Shown here piece after piece: positions 33,325 to 43,342 of a DNA stretch of 64,000 nt. The notes below the pieces were generated by a model. It searched no databases, was not told the origin of the DNA, and was given only the letters and a program-made list of their open reading frames with translations. The stretch is taken from assembly GCA_022495005.1 (NCBI GenBank), contig JAGYXB010001941.1, positions 62,001-126,000 of the forward strand, given 5' to 3'. The number at the start of each line of letters is the position of its first letter. Position 1 is the stretch's first letter. The DNA comes from Rhyacophila brunnea. Lineage: Eukaryota; Arthropoda; Insecta; Trichoptera; Rhyacophilidae. The position numbers and the translations under genes were made by a program.

Positions 33325-33725
33325 CATAGCCGGCACATCCTAAAGCGCCCCCCGCGGCCAGGATCTTTGGTGCCCCCCCTACCTATCGCTAAGTTTAATG
33401 GCATGTGTGACGCACAACAGAAGCATTTTCAAAAGTGTGTCAGAGGTAAAAGTAAAGGTCTTCAGTTTATTTTTAGCGTTTTTATGTAGCTTTAATACAT
33501 CTAGTTGAATTATGGAACTGTCAAGTATCAAGACAAAACAATCAAAAATTGCATCTTACAACCTCATTTTTTTAATCTTAATAACCTCGCATGAAGTAGC
33601 ACCGCAGGCAATTTTTTTCTATTAGAACAAATTTGTGATGTGTGTTTTTCTCACATACCTGATTGACCCGCCACGCCGGGCCACTAGGCTAGAGCCCTGT
33701 CAGCCCTCCTCTTGTGGGGGCCATG
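33325..33725 (+). mobile_element. family D hAT-like MITE
   Basis: 'catagccggcacatcctaaa' ... 'ctcttgtgggggccatg'. Internal blocks match 32059-32487 ('cctacctatcgctaag', 'gacccgccacgccgggcc'). Flanks TTAAACAC and TTTAGCAC agree at 6 of 8 positions, a decayed TSD. It adjoins the LINE relic and may be inserted in it. Confidence 0.8.
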
Positions 33726-33952
33726 TTTAGCACACACGATAGATTTGTCACCCTTACTTGCTTTTTATTTTTTTCTTAATTATATAACCATTTATGAAAT
33801 TAGGGGCGCATATTAAATTGACTAAAAGCGAAATAATTTCTTTTTGTAGACCATGGCGTAAGTTTGGACAGACATGAGCAGCTTTCTTCTTACAACTGAC
33901 ACAATTCCAGAGGGTATGATTAGCGAGCGATTCTATTAGAATTAGACTAAAC

Positions 33953-34976
33953 CAGGGGTCGACAGATCGTGACTCACGAGCCATATATGTGTGCACGGCT
34001 ATTCAGAAATACTGAATGTGAAAAAAAGCCTAAATAATAGACTAAAAACTTTCAAAATATAGCTGATAAAACTATATTTGCAACGTTTATCATTTCAGTA
34101 TATAGTAATTTTAAGCTCGAGGGAGTTTATTATTTATGTGAAGATAAAATTGACAAATGGTGAAGCCAATATAAATGTGTACATATAATGCCAATGTCGA
34201 TTTTTTGCCCACTTAATATTGACAAGAGCACTAATAAAATCAAATTGCTATTTTTATTTAACAAAATCTAAATTTATTCATATTTGTATGGAATTTTCAT
34301 TCTGGAGAAAAATGTAATCTGATTTCAACAACTTTTAACATGCGGGTGTTTTTCTTATTTCTTATTTTACGCTGCTAACTATGGACAATATCTCCAAATA
34401 CATTAACAAACAATTTCATTTCTACCCAAAAAACATGACTGCACTAAAGAAGACACAGCTTGGTGAAGCTATTTGTAGTAATTATGCAGACAATTTCAAA
34501 ATTCGTGGACCGAAATGTATGGCGTAATTGAAAAAAGTGATAAAGCTATGCTATGCTCTGTGATCTAGCTAAATTCTAGAACATCATCATTTTTAATAGG
34601 ATTTTTAAAATCTACTTTTCCCCATAACTGCTCGTCACGTCAGACAGTAGAAAAATAATGTTCGGGAAATTTTGGCATGCGTACCTACGTAAAAAGGTTC
34701 GCAAATCCTGACAAAAATGACTGCACCAAATAAGAAACAAAAACTTGGTGAATCTGGCAGACTGTTTCAAAATTGGTGAACCGAAGTGTGTGGCGTAATT
34801 GACAAAAGTAATAAAGATGTGTGCTATGTTTTATGAGTGGTATCAAGAATATCATTTTTTTTAAATAGAATTTTTAAAAATTATTTTTTCCCCATAACGG
34901 CTCGGTACGTCAGATAATTGAAAAATAATACTTGGGAAATTTTGGCACGCGTGCGTAACAAGGTTTGCTAACCCTG
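33953..34976 (+). mobile_element. hAT relic with duplicated transposase N-terminus
   Basis: Begins CAGGGGTCGACAGATCGTGAC and ends 'ggcacgcgtgcgtaacaagg' then tttgctaaccctg, the CAGGGGTCGGCAAACC-type hAT terminus. No clear TSD remains. Inside, a 283-bp segment is directly duplicated (34435-34717 and 34718-34976). Both copies begin with ATG and a lysine-rich start of a BED-finger hAT transposase. Confidence 0.7.
34718..34860 (+). pseudogene. hAT/BED transposase N-terminal fragment (copy 2)
   Basis: The frame reads MTAPNKKQKLGESGRLFQNW, a stop, then TEVCGVIDKSNKDVCYVL and a stop. It follows the N-terminus of GTF2IRD2/FAM200-like hAT transposases, 'KKRK...EGRxFQxxWTxxYxxxExxGKxxCLxC', where the BED zinc finger starts. 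The second BED cysteine and all later domains are missing. The upstream copy (from 34435, MTALKKTQLGEAICS) is more eroded. Confidence 0.6.
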
Positions 34977-34984
34977 TTCTAGAG

Positions 34985-35412
34985 CCTGGTTATATCCACT
35001 TAAAATTTACTATACTATGATATTAAATCATATAAATTGCTAATCGACGGTTACATGAATCAATAAAATAAATATTTATTAACGGGGGAAGAGGATGGTA
35101 TGACCCTAAACCATTTTATATATTCGGTCCTGGGGACTCATCTCGCATTGCTGGATATGTACTGTACATAGTCAGTAACTAAAGTCTTCAAATCGGATTT
35201 GTTTACCTGTAAACGGTAATTAATTAAAACCGTTAATTAAAGGAATCCGCTGTAAACAAAGCGGGCTCGTCTCACCCTCGCTTCTATTGGTGGAAACGAA
35301 ACAACCACAAGAGGAGATTCAATATATCAGACCGCCCATTGGCTGCACGTGACAATAAAGTATTATTTTATATTCTTTTATTGTGTTAACTGTCAATACA
35401 CGGTGGAACTGC
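34985..35412. other. unassigned
   Basis: A short palindromic stretch (35217-35247, 'ggtaattaattaaaaccgtt' and its inverse) and a CpG-containing block (35260-35345); no gene. Confidence 0.4.
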
Positions 35413-35414
35413 AT

Positions 35415-35563
35415 TGTATTATTGATTAATTTAATAAATTTTTGCACTTATTCTACTTTTCTTAATTTAATAAAATTGGACCGGTTTCGTCCGCCTCAAA
35501 GGGACATTTTCTCTGTGGAATAAGTACTAAAAAAATTGCGTTTTATTAAATTAATCAATAATT
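35415..35563. repeat. inverted repeat (hairpin, about 40-bp arms)
   Basis: 'tattattgattaatttaata' near 35417 is mirrored by 'tattaaattaatcaataatt' near 35544, and the next bases also pair ('cacttattct' against 'gaataagtac'). The loop is about 60 bp and holds 'ggaccggtttcgtccgcctc'. Perhaps the core of a small foldback element. Confidence 0.55.
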
Positions 35564-35584
35564 GTTCTATTTATTTATGTTTGG

Positions 35585-35730
35585 TCATTAATGGCATGGT
35601 ACACAAGGGGCATTAACCAACGACAACACCCGCTGGATCGACGAACTAAGTTTGTCCGTAACATGCAACAGCAAATATCAGATGGTCGAGAGGATTGGAA
35701 AGAACTAAACGATGTCACCATCCACCAATA
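35585..35730 (+). mobile_element. possible LINE C-terminal relic
   Basis: One plus frame reads AWYTRGINQRQHPLDRRTKF, then VRNMQQQ, DGREDWKELNDVTIHQ and a stop. The order resembles 'xWxPRGxRxxGRPxxRWxD...DRxxWxxLEEAxVQQ' at the C-terminus of insect LINEs. Identity at key positions is low and there is no 3' tail. Uncertain. Confidence 0.35.
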
Positions 35731-35739
35731 ATTAAACAT

Positions 35740-36235
35740 CAATATCCTTTCAAATTTGTATATCTGGAATCTGTATGGACTATGGAGTAATTCCACCAGT
35801 TTGAAATAACAGGACGAGGCAAACAACTCACTTCAGAACATTATTTTTCTATCCGATTTGTATAAATATCGAGAAACAAGAGAAGTCTTCAAATACCTAC
35901 TGTTAGACTAACTCAATGAAGGTATATTATTATTTTTTGTTCTCATTTATGTCGCAAATGTCATTTTGTGACCTGTTAGTATTTCGAATGGATTTTTTTT
36001 TTACAAAATTCGCGATCTTGGACTGCTCCCTTCCTTGAAATTCTCAGTTTCCTCTATTCTATTTACATCACGAATTAGGGGTGAGCGAGCGGTTGACAAC
36101 CAATTCTGATAAAAGAGTCGTATAACTTATATATTTATGGGGGGTAGAATGAATATCATAAGTGAAAAAGATAAAAATTAAGTAATTAACTATTTCTTTT
36201 ATTCAACGAATAATTAACTAGATTTTAAGAATGTA
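35740..36235. other. unassigned
   Basis: Nothing recognised. Confidence 0.4.
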
Positions 36236-36239
36236 CCAT

Positions 36240-37090
36240 TATAATTATTAAACATACATAACTCTAAACCCAGACACCCGGCAGGTCTTATTTTTATCAA
36301 AAAGATTTTTTCTATTGGCTATATTTTCTCATGAGTAGGGATTCCAATCACGGGCTATTTTCGATACCTATGAATCCCGGGATTGATAAACATAATTTCG
36401 GGATTGATTTTTTTATCAATTTTTATGGAACATAAAATAAAAGCGAAAATATAACAGAAAAAATACTTTTAATAAAAAATAACTACATTGGAAATAAACT
36501 GAGTTTGAATGAAGTTTGATTTATACCCATGTGTAAGTTGCCGATTCATTTTATTTTTTCACATAAATTGTTAAAAATGAGAAAGATTGGAAAAAATCAA
36601 TGCTTTTAAGAAAGTAATTCCACCATGGTCTCATACGTTTTACGGCAATTTCATATTTGGCTGACTAATTAGATTTATGAAGCGAAAAGGCCATAAGTAC
36701 GCCATGATTATTTGCTTTACTATTTTAAATCTCGCTAATCCATTCATTAAGTCTTTACTATCAGAAACAGCAATCTCGTATTAAATTTACATTATTATTT
36801 ATATATATATATATAAAAATATATATTTAATATTATTTACTCCATTAAACTTATGTATTTGCAAGATTGAACGTAGATATACAATATTAACAATAAATGT
36901 CTTAAATATTATAAATTATAATAGATTTATTTTTGACCGATTTTATCAATGTTGTGTGTAAATATAAAAAAAATATATTAACAATGGAAAAAAATGCCAA
37001 TCCCGGGATTGTCAAATTGTAAACCCGATTTCCCGGGATCAGGATTTTGGCTCGGGATTGGATTCCCTACTCATGAGTGTTTTCAAAATT
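36240..37090 (+). mobile_element. SINE (type 2) body interrupted by hAT element
   Basis: 36280-36335 ('acacccggcaggtcttattt', 'ttttttctattggctatatt', 'ttctc') matches the body of the SINE at 6290-6430. Its next bases (tgttttcaaaatta) resume at 37078 after the TAGGGATT element. The tRNA head is missing. This relic predates the hAT insertion. Confidence 0.55.
36336..37069. mobile_element. TAGGGATT-ended hAT element, 734 bp
   Basis: TAGGGATTCCAATCACGGG ... gggattggattcccta, with further 'cccgggatt' blocks inside both ends. Perfect 8-bp TSDs CTCATGAG lie at 36328-36335 and 37070-37077. The 8-bp TSD and TIR place it in hAT. Tips resemble those of 62701-63358 (TAGGGATTGCAATACCGG), a second element of the same group. 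No readable transposase remains. Confidence 0.88.
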
Positions 37091-37485
37091 AAATATTTGT
37101 TTAAAATGATATATAAAATGGATTTAAACATCTTCAAATGTTTCATTCTAGTGGAGCAGATGGCTCTCCATATAATAAAGGTTATATATTATGAACACAC
37201 TTATTTTCCTATGGAATGCTTTTTTTCATCATACACGATCACATAAAGAGCGCACTGCTAACACGTCTTCATCTCTTCAAAAATGTACTTTTTTTTACTA
37301 GCATATTATTACCATATCGACTGCCACTTTTATAATAGGTATATTTATGTTAAAATTATTTTTTCCTGATGCTAAAGCATTTTTTCACTGGCTCTACAAT
37401 CCGATGTGGGGCTTAACCGAATCACAAGTGTTTTAACAGCTTGCTCAACCCATAACTCCCATGCTTTGTGTCTAAACAAAATTGA
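37091..37485. other. unassigned
   Basis: Nothing recognised. Confidence 0.4.
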
Positions 37486-37933
37486 AATAATTACAAGATA
37501 AAAAGAACTTTTTATATACTTACAACGTTTTTAAATTTTCTGTTGAATCATATTATAAACTTGACTTGACTAGCTTAAACGATCAAAAAAATTGTACTTG
37601 ATAGAAATACTGAATAATGAAATGTCATTCCATATTGATTTCCATAGTAACACACGTATATATTATTAATAATTAAGTTGCTAGGACCCCCTAGCAAACA
37701 ATAACGGTATCGAAATAACTTTTCATACAAAACAGAATTAACTAAAAATGAATTCAATTCTACTCAAAGATGGCTAAAAGCATTACAAAAATGCATTGGC
37801 ATCGTGTTCTGATATATTCTAAAAGTTTCAAATGTCTAGCTAATCGGGAAGTTAGTTAAAAATCGATTGTAAGATTTGTACTGGGCAAACAACCACTGGA
37901 CAAATAAGAATACGACCTAGAAAAACGTTGTAA
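37486..37933 (+). repeat. family C interspersed repeat, copy 2
   Basis: Near-complete match to 10022-10474. This copy best preserves inverted tips ttacaacgttttt (near 37520) and aaaaacgttgtaa (37921-37933). The shared region also includes about 35 bases outside the left tip. 'ttgctaggaccccctagcaa' near the middle is a perfect palindrome. Confidence 0.75.
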
Positions 37934-38594
37934 AATGACATGATCTTTTAACTTCATACATGAACTCGCTCAGGAAACGTCAAAAATCTTAAACAGATGA
38001 ATGCAACATCACTTCTGATATGCATAAATTTATATATTGGCTTTCAGAGTGGACATACAGGAAAAATAATATTTTCTTTCCACGTAACCTACTTTTAAAA
38101 CTTGTGTTTCTTTTATCATTCCTCTATTTTTCCTCCTTATTAGAATATATTGTCTATTACCCATGAACAGTTGATGATCTGCATACACCTACGGGGCGTC
38201 ACTGCATGGTTCATTGGTCAAATTTTAATGCCAATTCTATTTTACTGAAATAAATAATTTAGATTCAGATAGTTAATAAATATTTTTTTCAGTGCAAATC
38301 ACGAGTCGACACTGTGAGTTTAATTAATGAAGTAGAGAGCGCTAGTAACAGCAGTGGCGGCGCGCCGGCAGGTTCTACGGTACAGACTTATTAACGTTAT
38401 TCATCTAACTAAACTAGAGACAGATGCTGCCAACGTGAGGGACGGAATCGTTTTATAATAATTATAATGCAATTTAATGAACCCAGAGTAAAATATTTGT
38501 CCTCACATTTTCTCACTCCTATACATTTATATAGGTATATAAAAACAATCTAGGTTACAATTGTCCGGTAGCTCGACTCTCCGGAACCTTAAGG
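37934..38594. other. unassigned
   Basis: AT-rich except 38335-38410 ('agcagtggcggcgcgccggc'), a CpG-rich spot with no identified function. Confidence 0.4.
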
Positions 38595-38597
38595 TGA

Positions 38598-39250
38598 ATC
38601 CTTATACGAGTACCATCAGAGGCACCTAGCGGAAAAATACGAAGATAGCAATTTGAGACAGTTTTTTGATACTGTACTGACACTTTCAACTCTATTGATT
38701 AATATTATATATATATATATTTATTTTTTGACCATGTCCGATCCTAATAGGATCGTAATATGGGCCTCCACAGGGTAGAGGTTTGTATTAACAGATTTTG
38801 TTTTTTTACGAGAAATGGATGTCAGCCACTCGCTCTACCTATTAGGTCCATACCCTGACTCACACACACATTGAAAAAACAATATGTATACTTGCCAGAC
38901 CCAGGATTTGAACCTGAGACTCACGGCGTGATAGTCCAACGCTTAAGCTGCGCGGCCATCGTGGGTGATAAATAAATATGTATCTGAAAACATTAAAAAG
39001 ATTTTCAGAGTAGTCAAAGATAAACTTACAATTGTAAAAAAATGTAATAAAATGTGAATTTCTTGCAGGGTCCCATCTTATTGTTACATTATATTTTATC
39101 GTCATATTTATTAGTAAAATTTTCTTTTTTAAGTTTTCAGTTTTTTAACGTTAAGATTTTGACTAATTCATCGTTTTAATATTTTTTATATTTATTTTAA
39201 AAAACATCGATTTTAATAAAAATATAAATGTGTATAACTTGAAATCCTTT
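38598..39250 (+). mobile_element. TTAA-flanked foldback MITE, copy 2, split by a SINE
   Basis: The left tip follows TTAA (38590-38593: ggtgaatcc). The body 'ggcacctagcggaaaaatac' runs to about 38704, then resumes at 38966 with 'taaataaatatgtatctgaa' and continues to 'gtataacttgaaatcctttt'. The right arm is missing. The 38705-38965 interruption is a tRNA-headed SINE. Confidence 0.78.
38705..38965 (-). mobile_element. tRNA-derived SINE (type 3) nested in a MITE
   Basis: The minus strand reads 'cacccacgatggccgcgcag' (A-box-like TGGCCGCGCAGC), 'gttggactatcacgccgtga' (anticodon-loop region), 'ggttcaaatcctgg' (B box), then a non-tRNA body ('ggtatggacctaataggtag', 'acctctaccctgtggaggcc') and an AT-rich (ta)n tail. 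The tRNA-like fold is good but the acceptor stem is poor and a SINE body follows, so I do not call it a functional tRNA. Confidence 0.75.
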
Positions 39251-39261
39251 TTATTTATATC

Positions 39262-40173
39262 AAATCAAGCTTCAATATTGGGACCATACCTAAAATAAAA
39301 TTTGTGTGAAAAAATGAGTGATTAAAAACATATCTTTTCGACCTTCGTTGCATTAAGTCTCTTACGGTTTGAGTGAACGTCGCATCCATCATTCATACAA
39401 CCTATCATCATCACTCATCAACCTTATATTATATCATCCATCAATAGTGTACCGCCAAGTAACCCAACCAAACAATACCGCGCAAGTGCAACCAGATCAC
39501 CGAGTCATCATCAACATCATAAAAAAGTCAGTGTCTGGCATCCTTTTAAATCGCCTAGATCCACCATCACCTTAAAATTATACAGTCCACTGCTAAAAGT
39601 GCCACCACTATTATTTATATTGTACGGTACCTACTGTCTGCATGGTAAGCAAGTCTAGCCTCATATGATCTCAAAAAAATGGTAAAGCCAGCAGTGATCT
39701 CCCGCCAGGAGCCAGTTTCGAATACTGAACATTGAAATTCTTCAATAGACTGAGACTAGATCGTAACTGAGTCGATATAGTGAAGTGGAGGCTCTCTAAT
39801 AAACGAGCCTGCAAGTGCTTAAAATCCTATCGTTGATCCAATGGATACACTGAAGCTCGTAATGGATTATAAACTCTCTCCGTGGATTATTATGAATAAA
39901 ATAATTAAATTCGTTTACTGTACATTTTCGATATCTTCAGAGTCTGTTATTGCCAATATAAAAAAATGGATCGTAATTTAAACGTCATTATTAAATATAA
40001 AGCAGTGACATCCCACGCGAATAATGCAATCTTGAGAGTATAATATATTATTATATATATTAATTCATATAAATTAGATTTGTTTCGCCTACGACATTAA
40101 CATACTTTTCCTACACATTTTTCAGTAGATATGCATGATTATTATTGAAATTTTATCCGTCCAAGATAGGTAT
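39262..40173. other. unassigned, with a possible LINE tail
   Basis: The minus strand near 39600-39530 reads 'tagcagtggactgtataatt' then 'aaggtgatggtggatc' and later 'gatgttgatgatgactcgg', recalling LINE 3' tails in diverged form. The rest is unassigned. Confidence 0.35.
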
Positions 40174-40181
40174 AAGTACAA

Positions 40182-40393
40182 CAGCGCTCGAAATGGAAAA
40201 ATTTACGAACCGGAGCGGTCGACAGTTTTCTAAAGATATTCACATAGTTATCAAATTGTATGTGTTTTTTATAAAAAATAAATGTATAAGATTTTCTATT
40301 ATATGGCCTATCTAGCTCATTCATACTCAAAATTTTACCGATTTCACGAACAGGAACGGCGCTCCGGTGCGCTCCGGTCTATTTCGAGCCCTG
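40182..40393 (-). mobile_element. family A hAT MITE, 212 bp, intact
   Basis: Inverted orientation: plus strand begins CAGCGCTCGAAATGG and ends 'ggtctatttcgagccctg'. Perfect 8-bp TSDs AAGTACAA lie at 40174-40181 and 40394-40401. Non-coding; minus frames over it are spurious. Confidence 0.95.
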
Positions 40394-40524
40394 AAGTACA
40401 AAGTACAAAGAAGAAAGACGGAAAAAAAATTAAGATATTGCCATGGGCTCCGGTATGTTAATTTGTTAATTTCGAGCGATGAATAATGCGATATAAATAT
40501 TTTGATTGAAAAACATGAATCTAA

Positions 40525-40677
40525 TGCCGGGTCCACATTGGCAACATGTCGCGCGACATCCTCGTTAAATTTTACGATAATTATCATGATTTCTTAAGAA
40601 GTTTTACGATAATTATCATACTTATCGTAAAATTTAACGAGGTTGTCGCGCGACATGTTGCCAGTGTGGACCCGGCA
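40525..40677. mobile_element. PIF/Harbinger-like hairpin MITE, 153 bp
   Basis: The two arms are near-perfect inverted copies of about 65 bases: TGCCGGGTCCACATTGGCAA ... ttgccagtgtggacccggca, continuing through 'catgtcgcgcgacatcctcg' and 'ttaaattttacgataa'. The flanks are TAA on both sides (40522-40524, 40678-40680). A TWA target and G-rich tips fit PIF/Harbinger. Almost the whole element folds as one hairpin. Confidence 0.85.
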
Positions 40678-40680
40678 TAA

Positions 40681-41295
40681 GATTATAAGTAATAATTATC
40701 TGTGTGTAAGAGTGGTGTGTGAACTCCAGTCTCAAAATATATCCATGAACCATCAATTAGGTAACAGTTTTTGCAGGGGTCGCGAAAGTTGACGACCCCT
40801 GCAAAGTATTCAGGGGTTTGAAGCGCAGTTTGTATTGCACAGACCAAGTTAATTATCAAAACGCAGCGAAGCATCACGGTATGACGTCATCGGCGGTTTC
40901 CGAGATAGGTAATCTATTACATGGCATGGAAAACCGACTCTCAGATAAATGGGCTTTGAGCTCATTTTTCTGTGCCTTTGACGCGGACGCAGATTCCAAC
41001 GATTGCAGTCCTCGGTAATGTAACTGAATTTGCACAGATTAACTGAAATAATCAATGCGCACTTTAACAATATGTATGTATTTTGTACATAGCTGTATCG
41101 GATAATAATAATTTGGTACATTCATTGGGCTTTTGGGCATGGGAAACCGACCCTGAGATTATCGTCATTTTCCTATACATATATAGATCCACTGCAGTGG
41201 CACTGCAGTGTTCAATAGTGGAATTATTACATTTTTCTGTTTTTTTTCCTGCATTCACATCTCTTTGAGCAGCGTTGTCATTCATACATATATAT
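40681..41295. other. unassigned
   Basis: GC-intermediate DNA with short frames on both strands. A loose direct repeat ('atggcatggaaaaccgactc' at 40920; 'gggcatgggaaaccgaccct' at 41136) is the only structure noted. A CRE-like tgacgtcat is at 40882. Confidence 0.4.
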
Positions 41296-41299
41296 TTTC

Positions 41300-41888
41300 A
41301 GCCGGGGACGATCCACTGCTGGATGAAGGCCTCCCCCAGCTCCTCCACTCTTCTCGGTTCCTTGCCACGTACTTCCACCAAACCTGACAAGTTCGTCAAT
41401 CCAGCGGGTTTTGGGGCGCCCCTGTGGCCGCTTAGTGCCCCTCGGGTACCACTGAATGACTGTATTCGTCCAGCGGTTGTCCGTTCGCCGTGCGATATGT
41501 CCGGCTCACCACCATTTCATCAATTTGGTGACCTCTATCACACCTCTTACTCTTGTTTGCTTTCTAAACCATTGGTTTCTTCTGCGGTCCTTACGCGTTA
41601 TGCCCAACATGCACCTTTCCATGCCACGTTGCGCAACTCTCAATTTCCCATGTTTCGCAAGCATACGTTAGCACTGGTAGCACACATTGGTTGAATAATA
41701 ATTTACAATTCAGGCATATTGGAAGGTCGCTCTTGAAGATATTACTTAAGCGCCCGAATGCACTCCATGCTAGCTTGGCTCTTCGAGCAATCTCGTCATC
41801 TATGCCTCCATCTACAGACATTTGCTGTCCGAGGTAGACATAGCTGTTGATCCTCTCGATTTGATTGCCATTGACAATAACAGTGGTT
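41300..41888 (-). mobile_element. LINE ORF2 C-terminus with the array-type 3' end
   Basis: The minus strand from 41888 reads VNGNQIERINSYVYLGQQMS, DGGIDDEIARRAKLAWSAFG, RLSNIF, QCVLPVLTYACETW. After a frameshift it reads MKWWAGHIARRTDNRWTN-like sequence, VIQWYPRGTKRPQGRPKTRW, IDELVRFGGSTW and finally GGGLHPAVDRPRLK. This is the full post-catalytic part of a widespread insect LINE ('...YLGQ...EIxRRxxLAWxAFGRL...GRPxxRWxDEL...'). Its last codons are the 'gaggccttcatccagcagtg' motif found throughout the window. Frameshifts and a stop make it inactive. A 76-codon minus frame at 41591-41821 is its longest open piece. Confidence 0.85.
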
Positions 41889-41899
41889 TATCATTACTT

Positions 41900-42215
41900 T
41901 TGTCTTTGAGACATTCATACATATAATTGACCTAATATTTCCTCTTGATAATGGCTTCTACCGAGAAAAGTATTCAAATTCTTCTTTTTTTTACATATTA
42001 TAGTGAACTTTACAAACTCAAGACGTTAACAACATGGCATGGGGAGGGTGAAGCAACAACAAAGAAAATAGTATTAAAACAGTTTTTTTTTTTTTTTTAA
42101 ATAGAAGCAGTATAATAAATAAGAGTACAAAGGAGTATACAGAGTAAAAACCAAAACAAAAAGTATGTGAGTACTTGGAGGGATGCTGAATGAGCTAAAT
42201 AAATCCCATTTTGAG
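41900..42215. other. LINE 3' UTR-like, unassigned
   Basis: It lies downstream (minus sense) of the relic at 42220-42724, with an A/T run at 42084-42099; plausibly that LINE's 3' UTR. Confidence 0.35.
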
Positions 42216-42219
42216 AATG

Positions 42220-42724
42220 TATATAACAATATCAACCTAAACCTAAACTCATCCTCACTTAATGGAATATATCAATATTCGAAGCGATTTGGTTGAACAC
42301 AGTCATTGCACGTTAGTTATATACTTTGAAGAACAAACAACTGACACTCAATTTTTAAGATAGTTATCAGGGGGGGGACGGGTTAATACTATCAAGAATG
42401 GCAGAGTTCTCATTTACACCGCACATAAGTCGGAAAAAATACGTGGGAAAATTTAATATAGACTACAGTATGTAAGCATACCTAAGAGATCGTCAGTTGG
42501 ATAAAGTCGCGGATAGTCTCCATGCAGCCTCAACTCAACGAGTCTAAAAAAATCTTTTGAACCTGCTTCACCATAAAGTCATACTTCAACTGATGCGGGT
42601 TCCAAAAAATAGACCCACTCTCAAGCCGGATTGGAACTAATGCCTTGATTACACGTAACGAGTACAGTGGCGAGACAGTGTTCTCGGCCGAGTGCTCGGT
42701 TGGTATAAACATTATCGAGCGCAA
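42220..42724 (-). mobile_element. jockey/CR1-type LINE C-terminal relic
   Basis: Minus strand: SLRVIKALVPIRLESGSIFW, NPHQLKYDFMVKQVQKIFL, then LHGDYPRLYPTDDLLGMLTY and, near 42330-42240, the 'FNQIASNIDIFH' segment. This is the jockey/CR1 C-terminal order, and it is shared with 32866-33310 and 31300-31430. It is broken by stops; the 64-codon frame 42530-42724 is the best preserved piece. Confidence 0.7.
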
Positions 42725-42981
42725 TATCCGTTAGGCAGATGTTTGAAACAATGAGCAATAAAGATGCATTTCATTCCGGACGTTTTAGATTGATAAAACA
42801 ATGGTGCAATTAATCAAATCTTTACCAAACGCATTTCCAGACATTCATTATGCTCCGTATTAATACTTAATAAATATAATATAAAGATAGGCTCAAATTG
42901 TGAGGCTATAATAAAAATAATAAAAATGACGAAATAGGTAGGTCATTAGTTCAACTCGGTTACATGTAAGTTGTACGTATG

Positions 42982-43334
42982 CAGTTCATCGTGGGACACT
43001 TATTCGTGCGCTGCAGTACGTGAAACATGAGTTCATATAACATTTTATCAAAAGACGAGTTCTTCGTTGAACATTTCACCGTAGAATACATTTGTACGTA
43101 TCTTACAAAATGCGGCGATAGTTTGCAAATAGTACTGTTACAATTAGATTAACCCTAACCTAACCTAACCTAACCTAGTAAAGACATCTCAGAAAATTCG
43201 CCACATGTTGTAGCATACGTACAAATATACTCCACGGTGAAATGTGCAACGAAGAACTCGTCATTTGATTAAATGTTACACGAACTCATGTTTCACGTAC
43301 TGCGGCGCACGAATAAGTGTCCTGCGGTGAACTG
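42982..43334. mobile_element. palindromic MITE with telomere-like core
   Basis: Left arm CAGTTCATCGTGGGACACTT and right arm (inverted) cagttcaccgcaggacactt pair over about 150 bases, including 'attcgtgcg', 'gcagtacgtgaaacatgagt', 'gacgagttcttcgttg' and 'catttcaccgt'. The centre holds nearly five copies of CCTAA (43154-43177). The flanks share TACGTA, perhaps a decayed 8-bp TSD. CAG...CTG tips and the target size would fit hAT. Non-coding. Confidence 0.8.
43154..43177 (-). repeat. interstitial TTAGG telomere-type repeat
   Basis: 4.8 copies of CCTAA (TTAGG on the minus strand), the canonical insect telomere repeat. It sits at the centre of the palindromic element. Confidence 0.85.
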
Positions 43335-43342
43335 TTTACGTA

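Noticed and set aside
38880..38960. tRNA gene on the minus strand
   Set aside because: A and B boxes are present but the acceptor stem is poor, a SINE body follows, and it interrupts a MITE.
41275..41694. 139-codon plus frame
   Set aside because: Antisense of the LINE ORF2 on the minus strand, where the recognisable motifs are.
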